From positions 68,174,093 to 68,238,092 of the forward strand of contig JARCOQ010000006.1 in assembly GCA_029207755.1 (NCBI GenBank): DNA of 64,000 nt, in the 5' to 3' direction. Numbering within the stretch: position 1 is the first letter of the stretch; every line of letters begins with the position of its first letter. A model generated the notes under the pieces. The model was not told the origin of the DNA, did not search any database, and saw nothing but the letters and a program-made list of their open reading frames with translations. Source of the DNA: Chamaea fasciata (taxonomy: Eukaryota > Chordata > Aves > Passeriformes > Sylviidae). The position numbers were made by a program, and so were the translations under genes. Below, piece after piece: positions 1-13,154 of this stretch.

Positions 1-352
1 AATGGAAATGAGCTGGTTCTGGCTTACAATGATTGCTTTAAAATACAAGGCACACGGACCATGTTCCCTGTAAAACATTTCTTGCAAGAAAACCTACTTC
101 TGCTTTTGTCTCCTCTAGTCCTCCACCTTGCCTTATCCTAAAAAAAAAATCACAGTGGGTTTCAGGTTTTCCAAATGCCTGTTTATCCTTTTCTCCTGCC
201 TTATTTGTTTCAGCTTAGGTACCAATTAAAACAAAGAGAGAGGTGTCCCTTGTGTTTTTTGCTGTGTCTCCAGCCTTTCAGCTTGCAGATTGTGTGCATC
301 CTTTTAAAATGCTTAGTCCTTGTTCATCACGGCCCTGTTTGTTCTGCACTAG

Positions 353-466
353 GATCTTGTGGATGACCTGAAATCAGAACTTACTGGCAAGTTTGAAACC
401 TTGATGGTGTCTCTGATGAGACCAACATGTATTTTTGATGCTCATGCACTGAAGCATGCCATCAAG
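353..466 (+). CDS. ANXA5: ANXA5 exon (end of repeat 1, start of repeat 2)
   Basis: This 114-bp exon lies between acceptor AG at 351-352 and donor GT at 467. It encodes DLVDDLKSELTGKFETLMVS and onward to HALKHAIK, the linker and first helices of annexin repeat 2. Frame is phase 0 at both ends. Confidence 0.95.
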
Positions 467-2628
467 GTAAGAGGAATCAATGTGTTACATGAAATGATTG
501 GTGCTTTTGGTTGATTTAAAAAACAGAAATTAGCAAAGTTGTGCTGACACCTGCCAATGTCATGGTTTTGCCTTGTTTTTTTATCCTAATTACTCAGAGG
601 CAGTTCAGAAATCTACACAGCATAAGAATTGCTCCTACCATGAGTAGATGTGCATGTTACTTTCACATTCTTTTTGCTGTTCAAGTGCAGTGCTGAAGTC
701 CAGTGGACTCTGGATTTTCCCGCTGTGAGCAGACAAGGTTTTATAGCTATACAGCTGTATGAAAATTAGTTCAGAGCATTTAAAGGAAGTGTGGTGCTCT
801 TTTTTTCTTTTTGACTGTTATTTAAGCTACAGAGTATTTTGCCCTAATGGACTGCGGTGCAAATCCAAAATTTATGAGCTTGTGTAAACTGGTGTCCCCC
901 AAAATTATGAGCAGGTATTGTCTGTAGTATTGAATGTGCTCTAAAAACTGCCTCAAGAAACACAGAGGGAATAATCGATGACCGTGTTACCATTCTGTAT
1001 TTTCTCTTCAGTGAAACCATTTCGTGCCTTTCTGGGCAGACCAGGTAAACAAACAGTTTACAATGTAGGAATGTAGGAATTTCAGGGTCTCTTCTATGTG
1101 CTCCTTTTTTCTGTCTCTGTCACACCTGTGGAATTTCAGGAATTGGGTATCCCTGGACTATTTACAGTATTGATCAAAATAGAGGACACTGAACTTGACT
1201 CTAGTGTGAGGTAGTGCTATGTGGAATGACACTTCCATGTAAACTCCCAAGATCCTGGATGAGCAGCTGGTTAATATATAGGCTTTAGTCAACTGTGCAA
1301 GCAAGTGCTCATGCACCTGTGACCCTGCAAATAGTCCCTCAGACAGAAACTTTGTTCCTGGAGGTTTTCTGTAATGCCTTTATGTGCATTGGGGGAAGGG
1401 ACAGAAACTGATAAAGGCCTTGTTGATTTATAAAAAAAATTGTATTCCCAAGCTCCTCTTATTGATTTAGGAGTCAAAGACTGACAGGGATGTGACAGGA
1501 CAGATAGGTGTAGGAGGTAAAGGAGAGATAGTGAAACAAGAGTGGTTTTGTTCTTGTCACTTACAAAAAAACCAGTATTAAACCTTAGAGACCATAGAAT
1601 TTCAGAGAATGTGTCTGCACAGGAAAGGGTGTCAGTCCTGGCTGCAGTTCAGCCAAGGGGGGTAACAGTAAAGCAGATGTGATGGCAGGGACTTGAGTGC
1701 AAGATAACTCAGCTAAAAGCGCTAACTCTGTGCTGAAGGCTGTCCCATCAATTTTCACTGCTGCTGTTTGGATTACAGTGTGTTTAACTGTGCCTGCCTC
1801 CCTTGTTGAGTAGGCACGTTCATGAAACAATCTGCATTTTGGAAATGATTGCCTGAAACCTGGCAGGTTTGTATTCTGGGTAGTGCAGTTGCATATCTTT
1901 GTATGTGTTCAGTATTCAATGTTTTCCTTACAAGAAAGGTTGTAAATAGCATGCTGATGCAAAAAAAATGCTCGGTATTGCATTTCAGTGTTCCTTTTGT
2001 GAAATGACTCCTTTGTATGTGAAGAGGAGTGGATTATTCTTGCAAACAAAGTAGGCTTAGACTTGTGGAAGCAAGATACTGGCCTGGCTTTTGTAAGTTT
2101 TATCCTTGTAAAAGTGAAAGAGTGGCTGTTGTTTCTGCTGTCATTAAGAACTGCAGAATTGCTGGAACTGTCTGGGTTAGCAATTCTGTTGTAAAGTGCG
2201 TTTGCAGTGGAAGAAGGTGTTTGTTTAACAGCACAGTTCACGGCAGGGTGCAGATCTGTGCTGAGTGGCTCTGTGTCCTGGCTGGTGACAGACACTGTGT
2301 GATTTAGACCCAAGATGCAAACTTAACTCCAATCACTTCTCTTGGTGTCCTTGATTGTAATAGCAAAGAACTGAGGCACCCCTGGCTGTGCTTGGGCATG
2401 GAAGGGCCCATCTGTATCCTACAGCACTAGGTTTTTATAAATTGTTGGGTTGGTCTTGAAAACAATCAAGACAGAACTGGGAGAAATTATCTTCAAAACC
2501 CCCACAGTAAACCAGAGAAAAAAAATTACTTGATCCAAATGTATGAGTTTATGCTTGGTTTTAATTGTCAAAGGGAATTGTTTTCCGTTTGTTATTCCAT
2601 CAACTGATTCATACTTGCACCCCTGCAG

Positions 2629-2719
2629 GGAGCAGGAACCAATGAGAAAGTGTTGACTGAAATTCTTGCCTCCAGAACACCTGCAGAAGTGCAGAATATT
2701 AAACAGGTTTATCAGCAAG
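2629..2719 (+). CDS. ANXA5: ANXA5 exon with calcium loop GAGTNEK
   Basis: This 91-bp exon has acceptor CAG at 2626-2628 and donor GTAATT at 2720. It encodes the repeat 2 type II calcium-binding loop GAGTNEK and the helix TEILASRTPAEVQNIKQVY. Confidence 0.95.
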
Positions 2720-3660
2720 GTAATTTTCTCTATAAAATAAGAATCTCTGTTCAATTCCCTTATTATGATTTTAGATTATCTTTCAGATAGGGCCTATCTC
2801 TGAACTGATGGATGTGTCCAACAAGAGAGAATTCTTTCTGCTGTGTTTCAAGACTTTGTTTTGAAAGGAACTAGAATTTGAATTGTAAACTGAAATAATT
2901 TTTATTTCAGGGTTATGACTGTAGGTTGTGGTGCTTTGTGCTTTATAGTTAGAATTCTTTCAAAAGCATGTCTCTCCTCCCCCGTTTTGTTCATCCCTTT
3001 GACTCAAAGGTAATTTTCAGTAACTGGAAACAAGAAAACTGATATCACATAAAAAAACAGAAGTGATTTTTTTTTCCCCCTTTCGCTCTATGTTGTGTTC
3101 AAATGCACTTATGCTAAAGCAGGTGCAGCTTTTGGCTGTCTACAGGAGTAGATGCTTTTACCATGTGATTGTGGGGTTATTTTTCAGGGCAGTGTTTAAT
3201 TCAACAGATTCCTTTTAGCTCTATGCAGATTCCTGCTGCACAAGAAATTCTCACATTTTAACAAATTTTGAGCCCAAACACAGAGTCTCCACGGGCAAAA
3301 TTTATTAGTAGCAGAGTTTTCTGGGCTCATGGTTTTTGTACAGTGAGACTGCCATATTTTAGCATGACTTCATATCTGTATCCCCTTTAGTTCCTTAAGG
3401 AGCTGAACCCATGCATGTCACCTTGTACTTGAAAATATTGTGAGTAATCTGTTCCTGACATGAGGTATGAGGTGCTGTATTTTCCTGTTAGAGTAGTGTT
3501 ATGTTGTAAGTGAAAGCAGAATATGTCCTGAGTGTTAAAGGTCTTTCTGATAGATGATTCTACAAATTGTGAGTCAAGCAAACTTTTTACCTTTTCTTGC
3601 TTTCCCCTCAAAATAGTGAGGGAGCCTGTAGGGTGGTGAGTGGATGTTGCTCTTTTGCAG

Positions 3661-3740
3661 AGTATGAAGCTGACCTGGAGGATAAGATCACAGGAGAAAC
3701 ATCAGGCCATTTCCAGAGGCTGCTGGTGGTGCTGCTGCAG
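3661..3740 (+). CDS. ANXA5: ANXA5 exon (repeat 2 acidic cap)
   Basis: This 80-bp exon follows a pyrimidine tract ending in TTTTGCAG and ends at a GTCGGT donor. It encodes YEADLEDKITGETSGHFQRL and LVVLLQ. The downstream acidic residue and SG motif complete the calcium site opened in the previous exon. Confidence 0.95.
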
Positions 3741-4160
3741 GTCGGTGTCCTCTTGTGTGATGACTCTTGCTTCCAGGTGCACTTATCACTTTCTGCTTAC
3801 TAAGCTGGGTTCTGGATGAGCCCAGTGCTAGGCAGGATTGGCTGTGGAGCTGAGTCACTTCCTCTGACGTGCAGGGTCAGCCTTGGGCTCTCCCCTGAGT
3901 CATTTCCATATCACTGAAGCAAAAAGCTTCTGTGGTGCTTGTGGGTGCAGGTGCTGCTACATGGGGTTTTGAGGGCAAAATGGGAAGAGGACACTTACTT
4001 CATAGATGCATGTGAGGAAAAAGGAAAAACAAGGTGGTTTTGGAGAAGATGCATTAGGGAGTGACTTCTCACAGTAACTTACAGGCTCAATATAACAGAT
4101 AAATGCTTTTTGACTTATCTTCTAATTCTTCAGTTTAACAACTTCTGAATTTCTGTGTAG

Positions 4161-4217
4161 GCAAACAGAGATCCTGACGTTGGAGTTGATGAGGCTCTTG
4201 TTGAGCAGGATGCTCAG
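4161..4217 (+). CDS. ANXA5: ANXA5 exon (repeat 2-3 linker)
   Basis: This 57-bp exon encodes ANRDPDVGVDEALVEQDAQ, the linker between repeats 2 and 3. It is flanked by TGTAG and GTGGGT splice sites and keeps phase 0. Confidence 0.95.
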
Positions 4218-6619
4218 GTGGGTGACTGAATTGGGGTTTGGGGTATTTCTACAAGTTATCTCACAAAGTTGGTAAACAGCTAGAATTCAAATGTGAAAGA
4301 GTGATAGTTAAAGTTTGATGTGGTTTTATAACGTTTCCATGTGATCTTGTATGTTCTGGACAAAAGAAGTGCCAAACCTGAAACACTAAGTGCCAAACTA
4401 ATTTTTGGCACTTCCACATTTCAGTTTTGCTTATTACGTGATGAAGGGCCTGAATGAACCAGTTGAGTCGACCATTGGAAGAGAGGCTGACATTTGGTGA
4501 TGCTGAGGGGCCCACTGCTGGAAAACTCAGATGTTAACCATTCATTCCTTAGTACCTGACTTGAACTTCTCTCTGAATTTAATCCCTTGTCCATGACTGC
4601 TCCCTAACCGTGTGCTCTGGATGGAAAGGAATGGCAGCAGTTAATTGATGTCCTTGCCAGTCTCTTGATGGGTGCCATTTGCTTTTTTGGAGTGATGGTC
4701 AATATTCCAGCAATTTGATTACAACTCATTTAATACAGGTTTCTTCCCAGTTATTTCAGACAACTCTGCATGAGACAGTTTTCTCTCATAAATTGTTCGT
4801 TGAGATGAAGGAGGTACAGGGATTGTTCGGGGTGACATGGAGTAAACACAGAATATCAGATCAATAAAACATTCTCCTGACAGCACAGCAAGATGGAGAG
4901 ACAGACTGGCAAAATGTATTTTACTGGCACGGGCCTATCCTTTGTCACTTCAATTCAGAAAGCATTATTCTTCTGCTGTTAATTTCCTGTGACAGTTACA
5001 GCTGGAAAATTAGAGGGGCAAACATTTGAATCGCTAACTAGACGATGAAATTTCCAGTCTCACTTTTGGCTGGGCCTACGTAATTGAGGAAACCAAGGAA
5101 GCATCAGCCCTTTAATTGGGTTTAAATGAGCAGTTAAATTTAGGAGGCACCAAGCCCAGCTGTTAAAAAGGTCCTGGTTTTCCAGCAGTCTTCTGTGGTT
5201 TGCTGCATACATTTAGCTTGGGCTGGAACCTTGAGTGAATGAAGTTTCCATTCACCACCCACCACAGCTAGAACAGATTCAGTCATTTTCTAATTGCTAT
5301 TGCCAGGTACAGACGGTCAGAACTGAGGTACATGGCTGTGCAAATGTAGGAGTATTTTCAGCTTCCCCTTGTTTTTCTCAAGTCATATATTCTGGAAAGG
5401 ACTTGATACGTTAGAAGGCAAACTTCTTGCTCAGTGGTAATTTTTAAGTTTTTTGTGTCTACGATTACTAAATATTAATTCAGAGCAATTGTGAGACTTT
5501 TCTGAAAATGCCTGAAGGAGAAAGTCTCACTTTTTGGAAAAGATTTTGTGAATATCACTTCTTTAAAGTTACATAGTTGAGGTACGTTTTGTGTATTGCC
5601 AAGTGGCAAGTCGGGTAAAAACTTACAGCTGACATAAAATTCTATTTACAACTTCTAGTTGTAAATCAATCTTTTGCTGATATTTCTAAATGCTGTACTG
5701 AGACTTCTCATTTGCTACTGGATGGAGAGTGCTGGTATTCATTTGGAGGGCTTAGCATAGGTTATTTGTAATAAATATCCTTGCAGTGATTGCCTTGAGA
5801 GCTTTTTCCTCTCCACCTTTTTTTATTCTGTACCATTAATATTAAAAAGAGCATATATACTACAGCATGTACAACTTTTCTCCTTAGAGTATTTAGCACA
5901 CAATTTGGAAAACAGCAAAGTTTTCCAGCTGTCAGGAAAAACAACTTGTTTCGTTTTCCAAATTTCTTTTTCTTTCTCCTCCTGGCACTTGCCCATTCCA
6001 CCTTTTTGAAGTGCTTTATTTTCCTAATGCTGAAAATGCACCCAGGTCTTTGTCTACATCAAAGACAGACTTGCCTGAAAAACCATGAACATGCTAAAAC
6101 TATGATTAAAATCTGGTTTCAAACAACTAAGAATTTATCAGCCCACAAATCTTGTTTCTGAGAGCTAGATCCATCCTCCCCTCCTTCTTGGAAAACTTCC
6201 TCCTGGGCCAAGTTGGCAGGGTTCTGCTGTTAAAGAGCCATCGTATACCAAAATTTTGCTACTCTGTTTGAAAAAGGAAAGGGGAAAAAAAGGCAGAAAA
6301 GGCAGTACTGTGAATAGATTTCATCTGCTGTATTATCACAGTTTCAGGAAACTTCAGGCTTATGAAGGGGACTATGCACAGTCAGTTTCAGGGCCTGAAG
6401 CTGCATTGCTTATGAAAATGCTTTCACAGTCCATTTCAGATTTTTTCATTTATTTCTAAGATGAGTTCAGTACTTGGCAGCATTATCTCATTTTTTTCCC
6501 TCCACCTATAGCTTGTGAGTAAATTTAATGCTCCTTAGAGTGAGACAAATAGAGCTTTTCAACAGGATGCATGGACACAAAACAAATGCTGATGTTATGA
6601 TCTCTTGAATTCATAACAG

Positions 6620-6713
6620 GTTTTATTCAGAGCTGGAGAGCTGAAATGGGGAACAGATGAAGAAAAGTTCATCACTATCTTGGGAACCCGCAGCATTTCC
6701 CACTTGAGGAGGG
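6620..6713 (+). CDS. ANXA5: ANXA5 exon (repeat 3, first half)
   Basis: This 94-bp exon encodes VLFRAGELKWGTDEEKFITI then LGTRSISHLRR. The KWGTDEEK segment is the repeat 3 calcium loop, whose tryptophan in annexin A5 is known to swing out to contact membrane. The last base is completed by the next exon. Confidence 0.95.
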
Positions 6714-7084
6714 GTAGGTACTATGAGGGCCTGAAAGCTTCTGCCTGAAATCCAGCCTGGAAAAACTCAGCCCACATCAAAGTGCCTATTTTATGAGCTG
6801 ATGATTGAGGCACAATACCTTTTCCCCCCTGCTTCTTGCCCGTCCATAAGTCTGTTTTACTAATCTGTTTAGGCCATTGGGATTCATGCATGGGGCTGTC
6901 CCTTCCAGGTGCGAGGAGGGGTTGGATAGGGGGTGTCTGATGGGAAATTGGTGCTCAGAACAGGACAGTGAGTGGCAGTAGCACCTGAGCTGTGGATAAT
7001 GACACACAGGTGGCATTGTCCTGAACCGAGGGGCACTGTCAGGAATGTTGGCTGTTCACTGACTGAGCACACTTTGTTTTGCAG

Positions 7085-7180
7085 TGTTTGACAAGTACAT
7101 GACCATTTCTGGCTTCCAGATTGAAGAGACCATTGACCGGGAGACCTCCGGTGATTTGGAGAAGCTGCTTCTGGCAGTGG
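7085..7180 (+). CDS. ANXA5: ANXA5 exon (repeat 3, second half)
   Basis: This 96-bp exon follows TTTTGCAG and ends at GTAATT. It encodes FDKYMTISGFQIEETIDRET and SGDLEKLLLAV. Both borders are phase 1. Confidence 0.96.
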
Positions 7181-7644
7181 GTAATTGAGTCCTAACACAT
7201 CTAGCACTAGGCTGCCTTTGCTTGCTCCCAGGCCTCCTAAAATTGCAGTTGTCACAGAGACTGGCTTGAAACAGGGTTCCTTTAGGAAGTTAATTAATCA
7301 CCTGGGATCTATTTTTATATCTAGAGAAGAGATGGTTAACTGCATTCTGTTTGGTCATGTGCACCTCTGCCAGAGGTGAGACAGAACTCTGCCTTCACTT
7401 GTATTCCTGTGTTGACATCCTGGCAGCTTATCTAGGACAGTGTTGTAGAGTTTGACTAGTAAAGTCTCTCTACTATCAGAAATACATGTTTGTTCTAAAT
7501 CTCAGAACCCAAAAAGTTGTAAGAGAAACAGACCAGATGATGCCACAGGAGAGAATAACCCAGTACGACACACCTTGTCTTGGCAATCACAGATTGCCAT
7601 GTATTTAATAGCAGTCAATAATTCAATCATTTGGCTTTCTGCAG

Positions 7645-7703
7645 TGAAATGCATCCGAAGTGTGCCTGCCTATTTTGCTGAGACCCTGTATTATTCCATG
7701 AAG
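7645..7703 (+). CDS. ANXA5: ANXA5 exon (repeat 3-4 linker)
   Basis: This 59-bp exon encodes KCIRSVPAYFAETLYYSMK, the segment leading into repeat 4. Splice sites are TCTGCAG and GTATGT. Confidence 0.95.
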
Positions 7704-9736
7704 GTATGTAAATGTTTTCCCGAAGTCACTTTCCATCTCCTCCAGCTACAATTCCTTTTCTCTTAGCTTGTTCTTAATTTCCTCTGCCACTGTAAATGCT
7801 GACAAGATACAGGATCACTAAGTATCTGTAAAAGGTTCAGGGAATGCAGGTCTGGGAGAGCATACAAACAATTCATAGTTTCCTTGGAGTTCTTCCTGGG
7901 TTTGTCAGACCCTAGACCTTTTAGTCTCATCAGCTGTTTTTTAATTTGCTGTTGCTACACTGGATTATGTCTGGCAAGATCCACTGGGCACTTCCAGCTG
8001 ATTAAACTCCAGTGTCTTTAGGTGGTGAATGTACTGAAAAAGGAAAGGATTGTAAATTGTGAAAATTAGTGCTCTTTGATTTGGATGTGAGTATTTCCAG
8101 ACTGAGGGCATTAGGTAACTTTGAAATACATTTTGGTTACTATCCATCCTGTTTTGAGAAGCAAAAGAAACTGAGCAGAGAAAAGGAAAGGCGTAAACAG
8201 CTGCAAAAGATTACACACAGGAATTGCATTAGTGCATCCATGTTTCTGTTGGCTTCACCGTCTCTTGGATGGGAACAGATAAGTAGGGAAAACTGTAATT
8301 TTTAACTCCCAGTGAGTAATATTAATTAAACCTGAGGCAAGTAGTTTGTTGTTTTCAGGCAAGTTATCAGCTTCCCTGAGGAATTCCTCCCTTCCCCTTG
8401 CTGGAGAGCCCTGACATATGTTTGTCAGAAGAGGAGGTGACAAGCTTTAGAGTTAATGATGAGACACACAATGATAGCTTAATTTTAAAAAGTCCATTAC
8501 TGCTTTTTTAGATACCAACGTAGAATAAAGTTCAGGTGAAAAACACAGAATACTGTACCAGTAGGCTGCGGAGGATTACCTTTTTTTAAATATTAATTTT
8601 TATTTTTTAAAGAATGAAATTTTCCTGTAGGCTTTAGATTCTTACACCCTTCTGTTATGAGGAGCCTGACCAAGGTGTGCTGGTGAGATCCCCAGATTTT
8701 ATTTTTTTTTTAAAAAACAAAAATCATTAAACACTTCGAATAAGAAAGCTTTTTGTCAATTATTACTTTGACAGAGGATTTTGTACTTTTAATTTATCAG
8801 TTTGGCATGTCAAGGTTCTACACTGAGCAGAGTTTGCTTTCATGATTACATGGGGCAGAGCTTGGCCTTTATTCCTTGGAAACCACCAGACTCATGGCAT
8901 AACTTGTGAGCAGCTTTAGGGCATTTCTAGGTGTAATCCAAGAATATTGCCCCCAGAAGGATTGAGTGGCCCTGGACGTTAGGCTGAAGATGACCATGGG
9001 GGCTCTGCCAAGTCCTTCACTGAGGTGCATCCGCAGGTCAGCATGTGAAAGTTTCTATGGCTTCAGCTTGTGTGGAGTCTGCCTTGTCTGAGTAGAGGGA
9101 TCAGGGCCTTGGTCTGCACAGGAATGTGAAATGTTTCAAGCACTGAAGATGATGAACAGAGTGGGGCATGTTTGTGTGGTTGGAAAAGGTTTGTGACGTT
9201 TGCCCCCATAATAAACAGCTGGAGAGTTCATGGGATGAGTTGTGCTGCCTGTGTCCTGCTGTATGATGTTCCTTTGCACTGGTCACTGCTGGGATTGAAG
9301 TACCCAGTTCCAGAACTGCCTGCAGCTCTGCAGCCTCATGGTGCACTGCAAGGGGGATTTACACGTGATTCTGGTTGTGGTGAGCAGCTGTGCTACTGTG
9401 TAAGCTTGGAATGGGGTTCTTTTAAATCTGTGGGCATTCACAGTTGAAGCCTGAGGTAAAACATAAAATAAGAGGCCTGAGCATTTGGCACTTGACAGAG
9501 GTCCAGGGGTTAGAGCACCCTGCGTGGTCAGCCCTGTGTTCGCTACATTTTGGTGTGAGTGTCCTGTGGTACTGTCCCAAGTATCCTGTTTTGGAGCTGA
9601 ACTGTAATGCAGGAGTGGTCTGAGATGCCACTTGTTGCTTTCATGTTGTACCATAGTTGTTTGTGTTTCATGTTTTGTTGCAGCATCTGTCCAGAACAAA
9701 CTCATTTTTGAATGTTATGTGATCTTTTCTCTTTAG

Positions 9737-9859
9737 GGGGCTGGCACTGATGATGACACCCTAATCAGAGTCATGGTTTCAAGAAGTGAAATTGATCTGC
9801 TGGATATTAGACGAGAATTCAGAAAGAATTTTGCTAAATCCCTGTATCAAATGATTCAG
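9737..9859 (+). CDS. ANXA5: ANXA5 exon with calcium loop GAGTDDD
   Basis: This 123-bp exon follows CTCTTTAG and ends at GTAAAA. It encodes the repeat 4 type II calcium loop GAGTDDD and the helices through [13 protein letters not shown]. Confidence 0.96.
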
Positions 9860-10912
9860 GTAAAATTTCTGTTCTGTTCTCGAGGAACACAGGGGTCATT
9901 GAGATGTCACTGTTTTCACTGTTGTTTTTCTTGTCAGAGGGTGGGTATGGGTAGAGCTGGGTGACCTGGGCTCTGAGATTGATGGGTTCCTCTGCAGTTT
10001 GACATGGCATTGTTTAAGTGGGGGACACTTCCTATGGAAAAATGTTCCCTTTCTAGTGTTCACTAGGGCCAGATGTGATGTCATTTTCTGAAATTGCAAT
10101 TACTCATACACCATTTTTAGTTACTGCATAATTTCCTTGTTCTCGTCTGGGTTCCTTATTGTGCAGTGCTTCAGAGAGGATGCTGGCTCCAGAGAAATAA
10201 CAATGGGGCTGGGAGTCTGAATTATCATGAGGTTGAAGTTTAGATCTTGGGTTGTGGTATGGAACCCTTTGCAACATTGCCAAGTGGCAAGAGTTTCACT
10301 GTGGAACCACTCTGAGTCATAATTTCCTTTGAGTGGATGGGAAGGAGCAGGGAGGGAAGGAGCCAGCAAGGAATCTGGAGCCAGCTGTTGCTGCAAAGTG
10401 AAGCTGAAAGGCTTTTTTTTTCCCCGTTATTTTGAAAGTCCTGCTTTTTTTTGATTTTTCTACTGTCATTCCTGACATTATGCTCCTTAACTAGGCTGGA
10501 TGGCGTTGCTTTTTGGCACTGCCTGTCAGGCCCATACGGATTTTGTATCAAAGCTTCCCATTGATTACAACGAGCAGACCTGGTGCCTTTCTAGGCACTG
10601 ACAGGTGCACTTTGACCACATGTTGCTTTTGGTGCTGCTTTGAGCTTCTTCTTTGGACTTTCCCCTGGAGACAAATGCATCAAATGTGCAATGGGTAGTT
10701 CTGTTTTCTAGTAAAGCTTTTGGAGGTTTTTTGGCTCTGGCAGAGTCTGTCTGTGTAAAAAAAGCTGGCACGTGAGAGGCAGAGAATTTGTGTCATTCCT
10801 GAGCGGAGAGTCATCCGTGTGGATTTCCTGTGGGCGGGACGAATGTGTCGGGCTGGGGCCCTCCTTGGCAGCTGCTCTGGTGACTCACGGGGCTGCTGTG
10901 CTGCATTGACAG

Positions 10913-10975
10913 AAAGACACCTCTGGGGACTACAGGAAAGCGCTGCTGCTCCTCTGCGGTGGAGACGACGACTGA
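10913..10975 (+). CDS. ANXA5: ANXA5 last coding exon
   Basis: The coding part is 63 bp, encoding KDTSGDYRKALLLLCGGDDD and a TGA stop at 10973-10975. The terminal LLLLCGGDD matches the C-terminus typical of annexin A5. Confidence 0.95.
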   Translation, partial: KDTSGDYRKALLLLCGGDDD

Positions 10976-11445
10976 CGGGCAGGGGACACGCAGCACTCGT
11001 CGTCCTCCAGCTTTGCAGCCCTTCATTAGCATGTCTGCCTGAGGTTTTGTATCTTAATGCTTTGTGGCTGCTTGAATTTATACTAGGATTGCACTTAGTA
11101 AAAAAGGAGCGCATTGTTATCCCTCTTCTTCCCCACATCCCAATTTCCAGGAATTTCAAGTGCCTTTTGTGATCTGCGAGAGTCACCTTCATGGAGGGTG
11201 GGTGCTGAGCACAGAACCCAGTTCTTTACAGGTGTTTTGCTGAAATAGGAAAAAATAATCATGTATTTCACGATAAACTCAAGATTATCCTTTTTGCTTT
11301 TATTCCTTACACTTCCACTGAATGTTAAGCTAGTTCTAACATGGCAAGGGAATCCTTTATATGTAATATTTGAATGAATTTGCTGAACATATTACAAGTA
11401 ATCATTGGAAATCCAAAGGACCAATAAATTTTTTTCCCCTCACAT
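10976..11445 (+). other. ANXA5: ANXA5 3' UTR with poly(A) signal
   Basis: The non-coding tail after the TGA contains one canonical AATAAA at 11423-11428 followed by a T-rich stretch, which suits a cleavage site near 11445. The exact cleavage base is inferred. Confidence 0.7.
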
Positions 11446-12669
11446 CACAGTTGTGTATGTGGTTTTTAATCGAATTTAATGTTTTACAATCTATTTTCCC
11501 TTTGATGTGATTCCACTGCCTCAGACTGTTGGCATATATTTCCTCCCATTATTGAGATTTTGAAGTATCTATGGTGTTTTGCAGCTCTCCATCTTCATGT
11601 CTAGCCTAGGATATGGGTGCTGTGGTGATGCTGCTGCTCAGTATAGTTGGAAAACCAAAGTGTTGGTGATTGCTGGACATTGCATTCTCATTTTGTGCTG
11701 CATTGTGCTTTTCTTCTCCTCTAAAGCTGGGGCAGGGAAGGAAGGAGAGTTGCTGTGCATGGCCAAGGTAGAGCAGATGTGTGCTGCACTCTAGGACTGG
11801 TCAAGGATGTCTGGGATGGAAGCAGGTGAAGAAGAGATGGGATCTGTTCTTCGGGAATCTTGTGAGAAAAGAGGATGGTTGCAGCATCCCACCCCTCAGG
11901 TTATTGGGGAGCAGAGCACAGGGTGAGAGAAACACCAGCCTGTTTTGTGGGCTGCCTTGAATTCTCTGCTTTTCTTCAGCATTTATGACTAGATCTGAAA
12001 ATCAAATTGACGTGCATGAAGGAGAATAAAGAGACTTGTCTTTAGTGGCTTGGTGAATCAGCATTGCTCAGGCACATGTGGAGGAAAAGCAGCTTGAGGA
12101 CAGCCTTGCAGCAGCACTTTGCTCATCCTACTGAGAAAGGCCCCTGGGCAGGCAGCTCTAGGGCCCTTGCAAAGGGCAAGGCCCAGTGCCTCGGTCCACC
12201 GCGGAGAAAAGGCCTCTCAATTGGCCGGCCCTGGCACGTCAAGCCTGCTCCCAGGCTGCTTCACACACAGCATTCTTCTGGAGGACTGCAGCAAGCCGAG
12301 AGTCAGCTCTGCCTTCTCCACAGTCCATGTTCTAAAGCTGCCTGGGAGAAGAAATTTAGGCTCAGCTGCCATGGCACAATCCCTCCTGGCCCAGGGTACA
12401 GCGCTGGCAAGGTCTTGGTGTGCCAAGGCTTTGCTGCAGCTACAAGGAAATCTCCTGGCTCAGGCTCACCTTTCCTGCTCAGCCAGGCTCCCCAGTGCCC
12501 CAGCAGCAGGAAATTGTCACATTTGGCTACTGCCAGTGCTGGCAAACAACACACCTGGGCAGGCGCTGGCAATTTGCTGCATCTCAACTCCAGGCACTGG
12601 CACATCGGGGGGCAGTGCCGGTGCCAGCAAATATCGGCTTTCAGGCTCCAAGTGCTGCTAACAATTTGA
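11446..12669. other. Intergenic, nothing recognised
   Basis: Open frames in 12064-12740 occur on both strands in a G+C-rich stretch with repeated GCTGGCA-like words. They show no domain or family resemblance, so no gene is called. Confidence 0.5.
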
Positions 12670-12720
12670 CCTTCCTTCCTTCCTTCCTTCCTTCCTTCCG
12701 TCCGTCCGTCCGTCCGTCCT
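12670..12720. repeat. Compound microsatellite (CCTT)n then (CGTC)n
   Basis: About seven CCTT units are followed by about five CGTC units, a compound tetranucleotide repeat with a sharp switch at about 12699. Confidence 0.95.
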
Positions 12721-13154
12721 GGTGCCCTCACTCTCCCCAAATCCCTGGCACTTCACTGCAGATCTCCACCGCTTTGCACCTTGACCTCAACCTTCCCAAT
12801 TGAACTGCAACCACCCAGAAGGGTCATCAAGGCCCCAGAATTACTATGAGCAGCAGGAACATTGCCAAAAGTGCCCCCTTCTTCCCCTCCCTCTAATGCC
12901 ACACTCCAAAAGACCAAACCACGCCATACCACCTTGCAAACCCCACCCCTCACCAACTCATCCCTCACCAACACATCCGTTCTCACCCTTCTCTCCACAA
13001 GCAGAGAAGCTAGTCCTCTGCCAGCCTTGGAACCGGGAGACTGCTGCATGCAGATCTTGTGGCCTCCGTGGGGGGTTCTGTGACTTTGCTTGGAGCAGGA
13101 GCCCTGTGTGTTTTCTGTGCTCTCCACCAGCAACTGGTTGGCCCTACATGCAAT
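12721..13154. other. Spacer before ERV-A
   Basis: No exon, LTR or known repeat is recognised. It could hold decayed upstream gag of ERV-A, but the translation shows no Gag motif before about 13155. Confidence 0.4.

Larger units (their letters stand above)
467..10912 (+). other. ANXA5 introns
   Basis: The eight introns between the exons listed above (467-2628, 2720-3660, 3741-4160, 4218-6619, 6714-7084, 7181-7644, 7704-9736, 9860-10912) contain short A or T runs but no repeat or ORF that I can name. The same holds for the partial intron at 1-352. Confidence 0.6.
1..11445 (+). other. ANXA5: ANXA5 gene, 3' three quarters (gene span)
   Basis: Annexin A5 is a cytosolic and cell-surface protein that binds phosphatidylserine membranes in a calcium-dependent way. 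Nine exons with AG/GT borders are visible; they sum to 777 coding bases (258 residues plus stop). Family members have about 320 residues, so about 63 N-terminal residues, in roughly three exons, lie left of the window. The exons cover the end of annexin repeat 1 through repeat 4. The type II calcium loops GAGTNEK and GAGTDDD are both intact. Exon sizes 114, 91, 80, 57, 94, 96, 59, 123 and 63 follow the standard annexin pattern. No stop or frameshift is seen in any exon, so the gene looks functional. Identification as A5 rests on near-identical stretches such as VFDKYMTISGFQIEETIDR. Confidence 0.95.

Noticed and set aside
12064..12803. Overlapping ORFs of 127-201 codons on both strands
   Set aside because: They overlap each other in several frames, resemble no family and end in a microsatellite.
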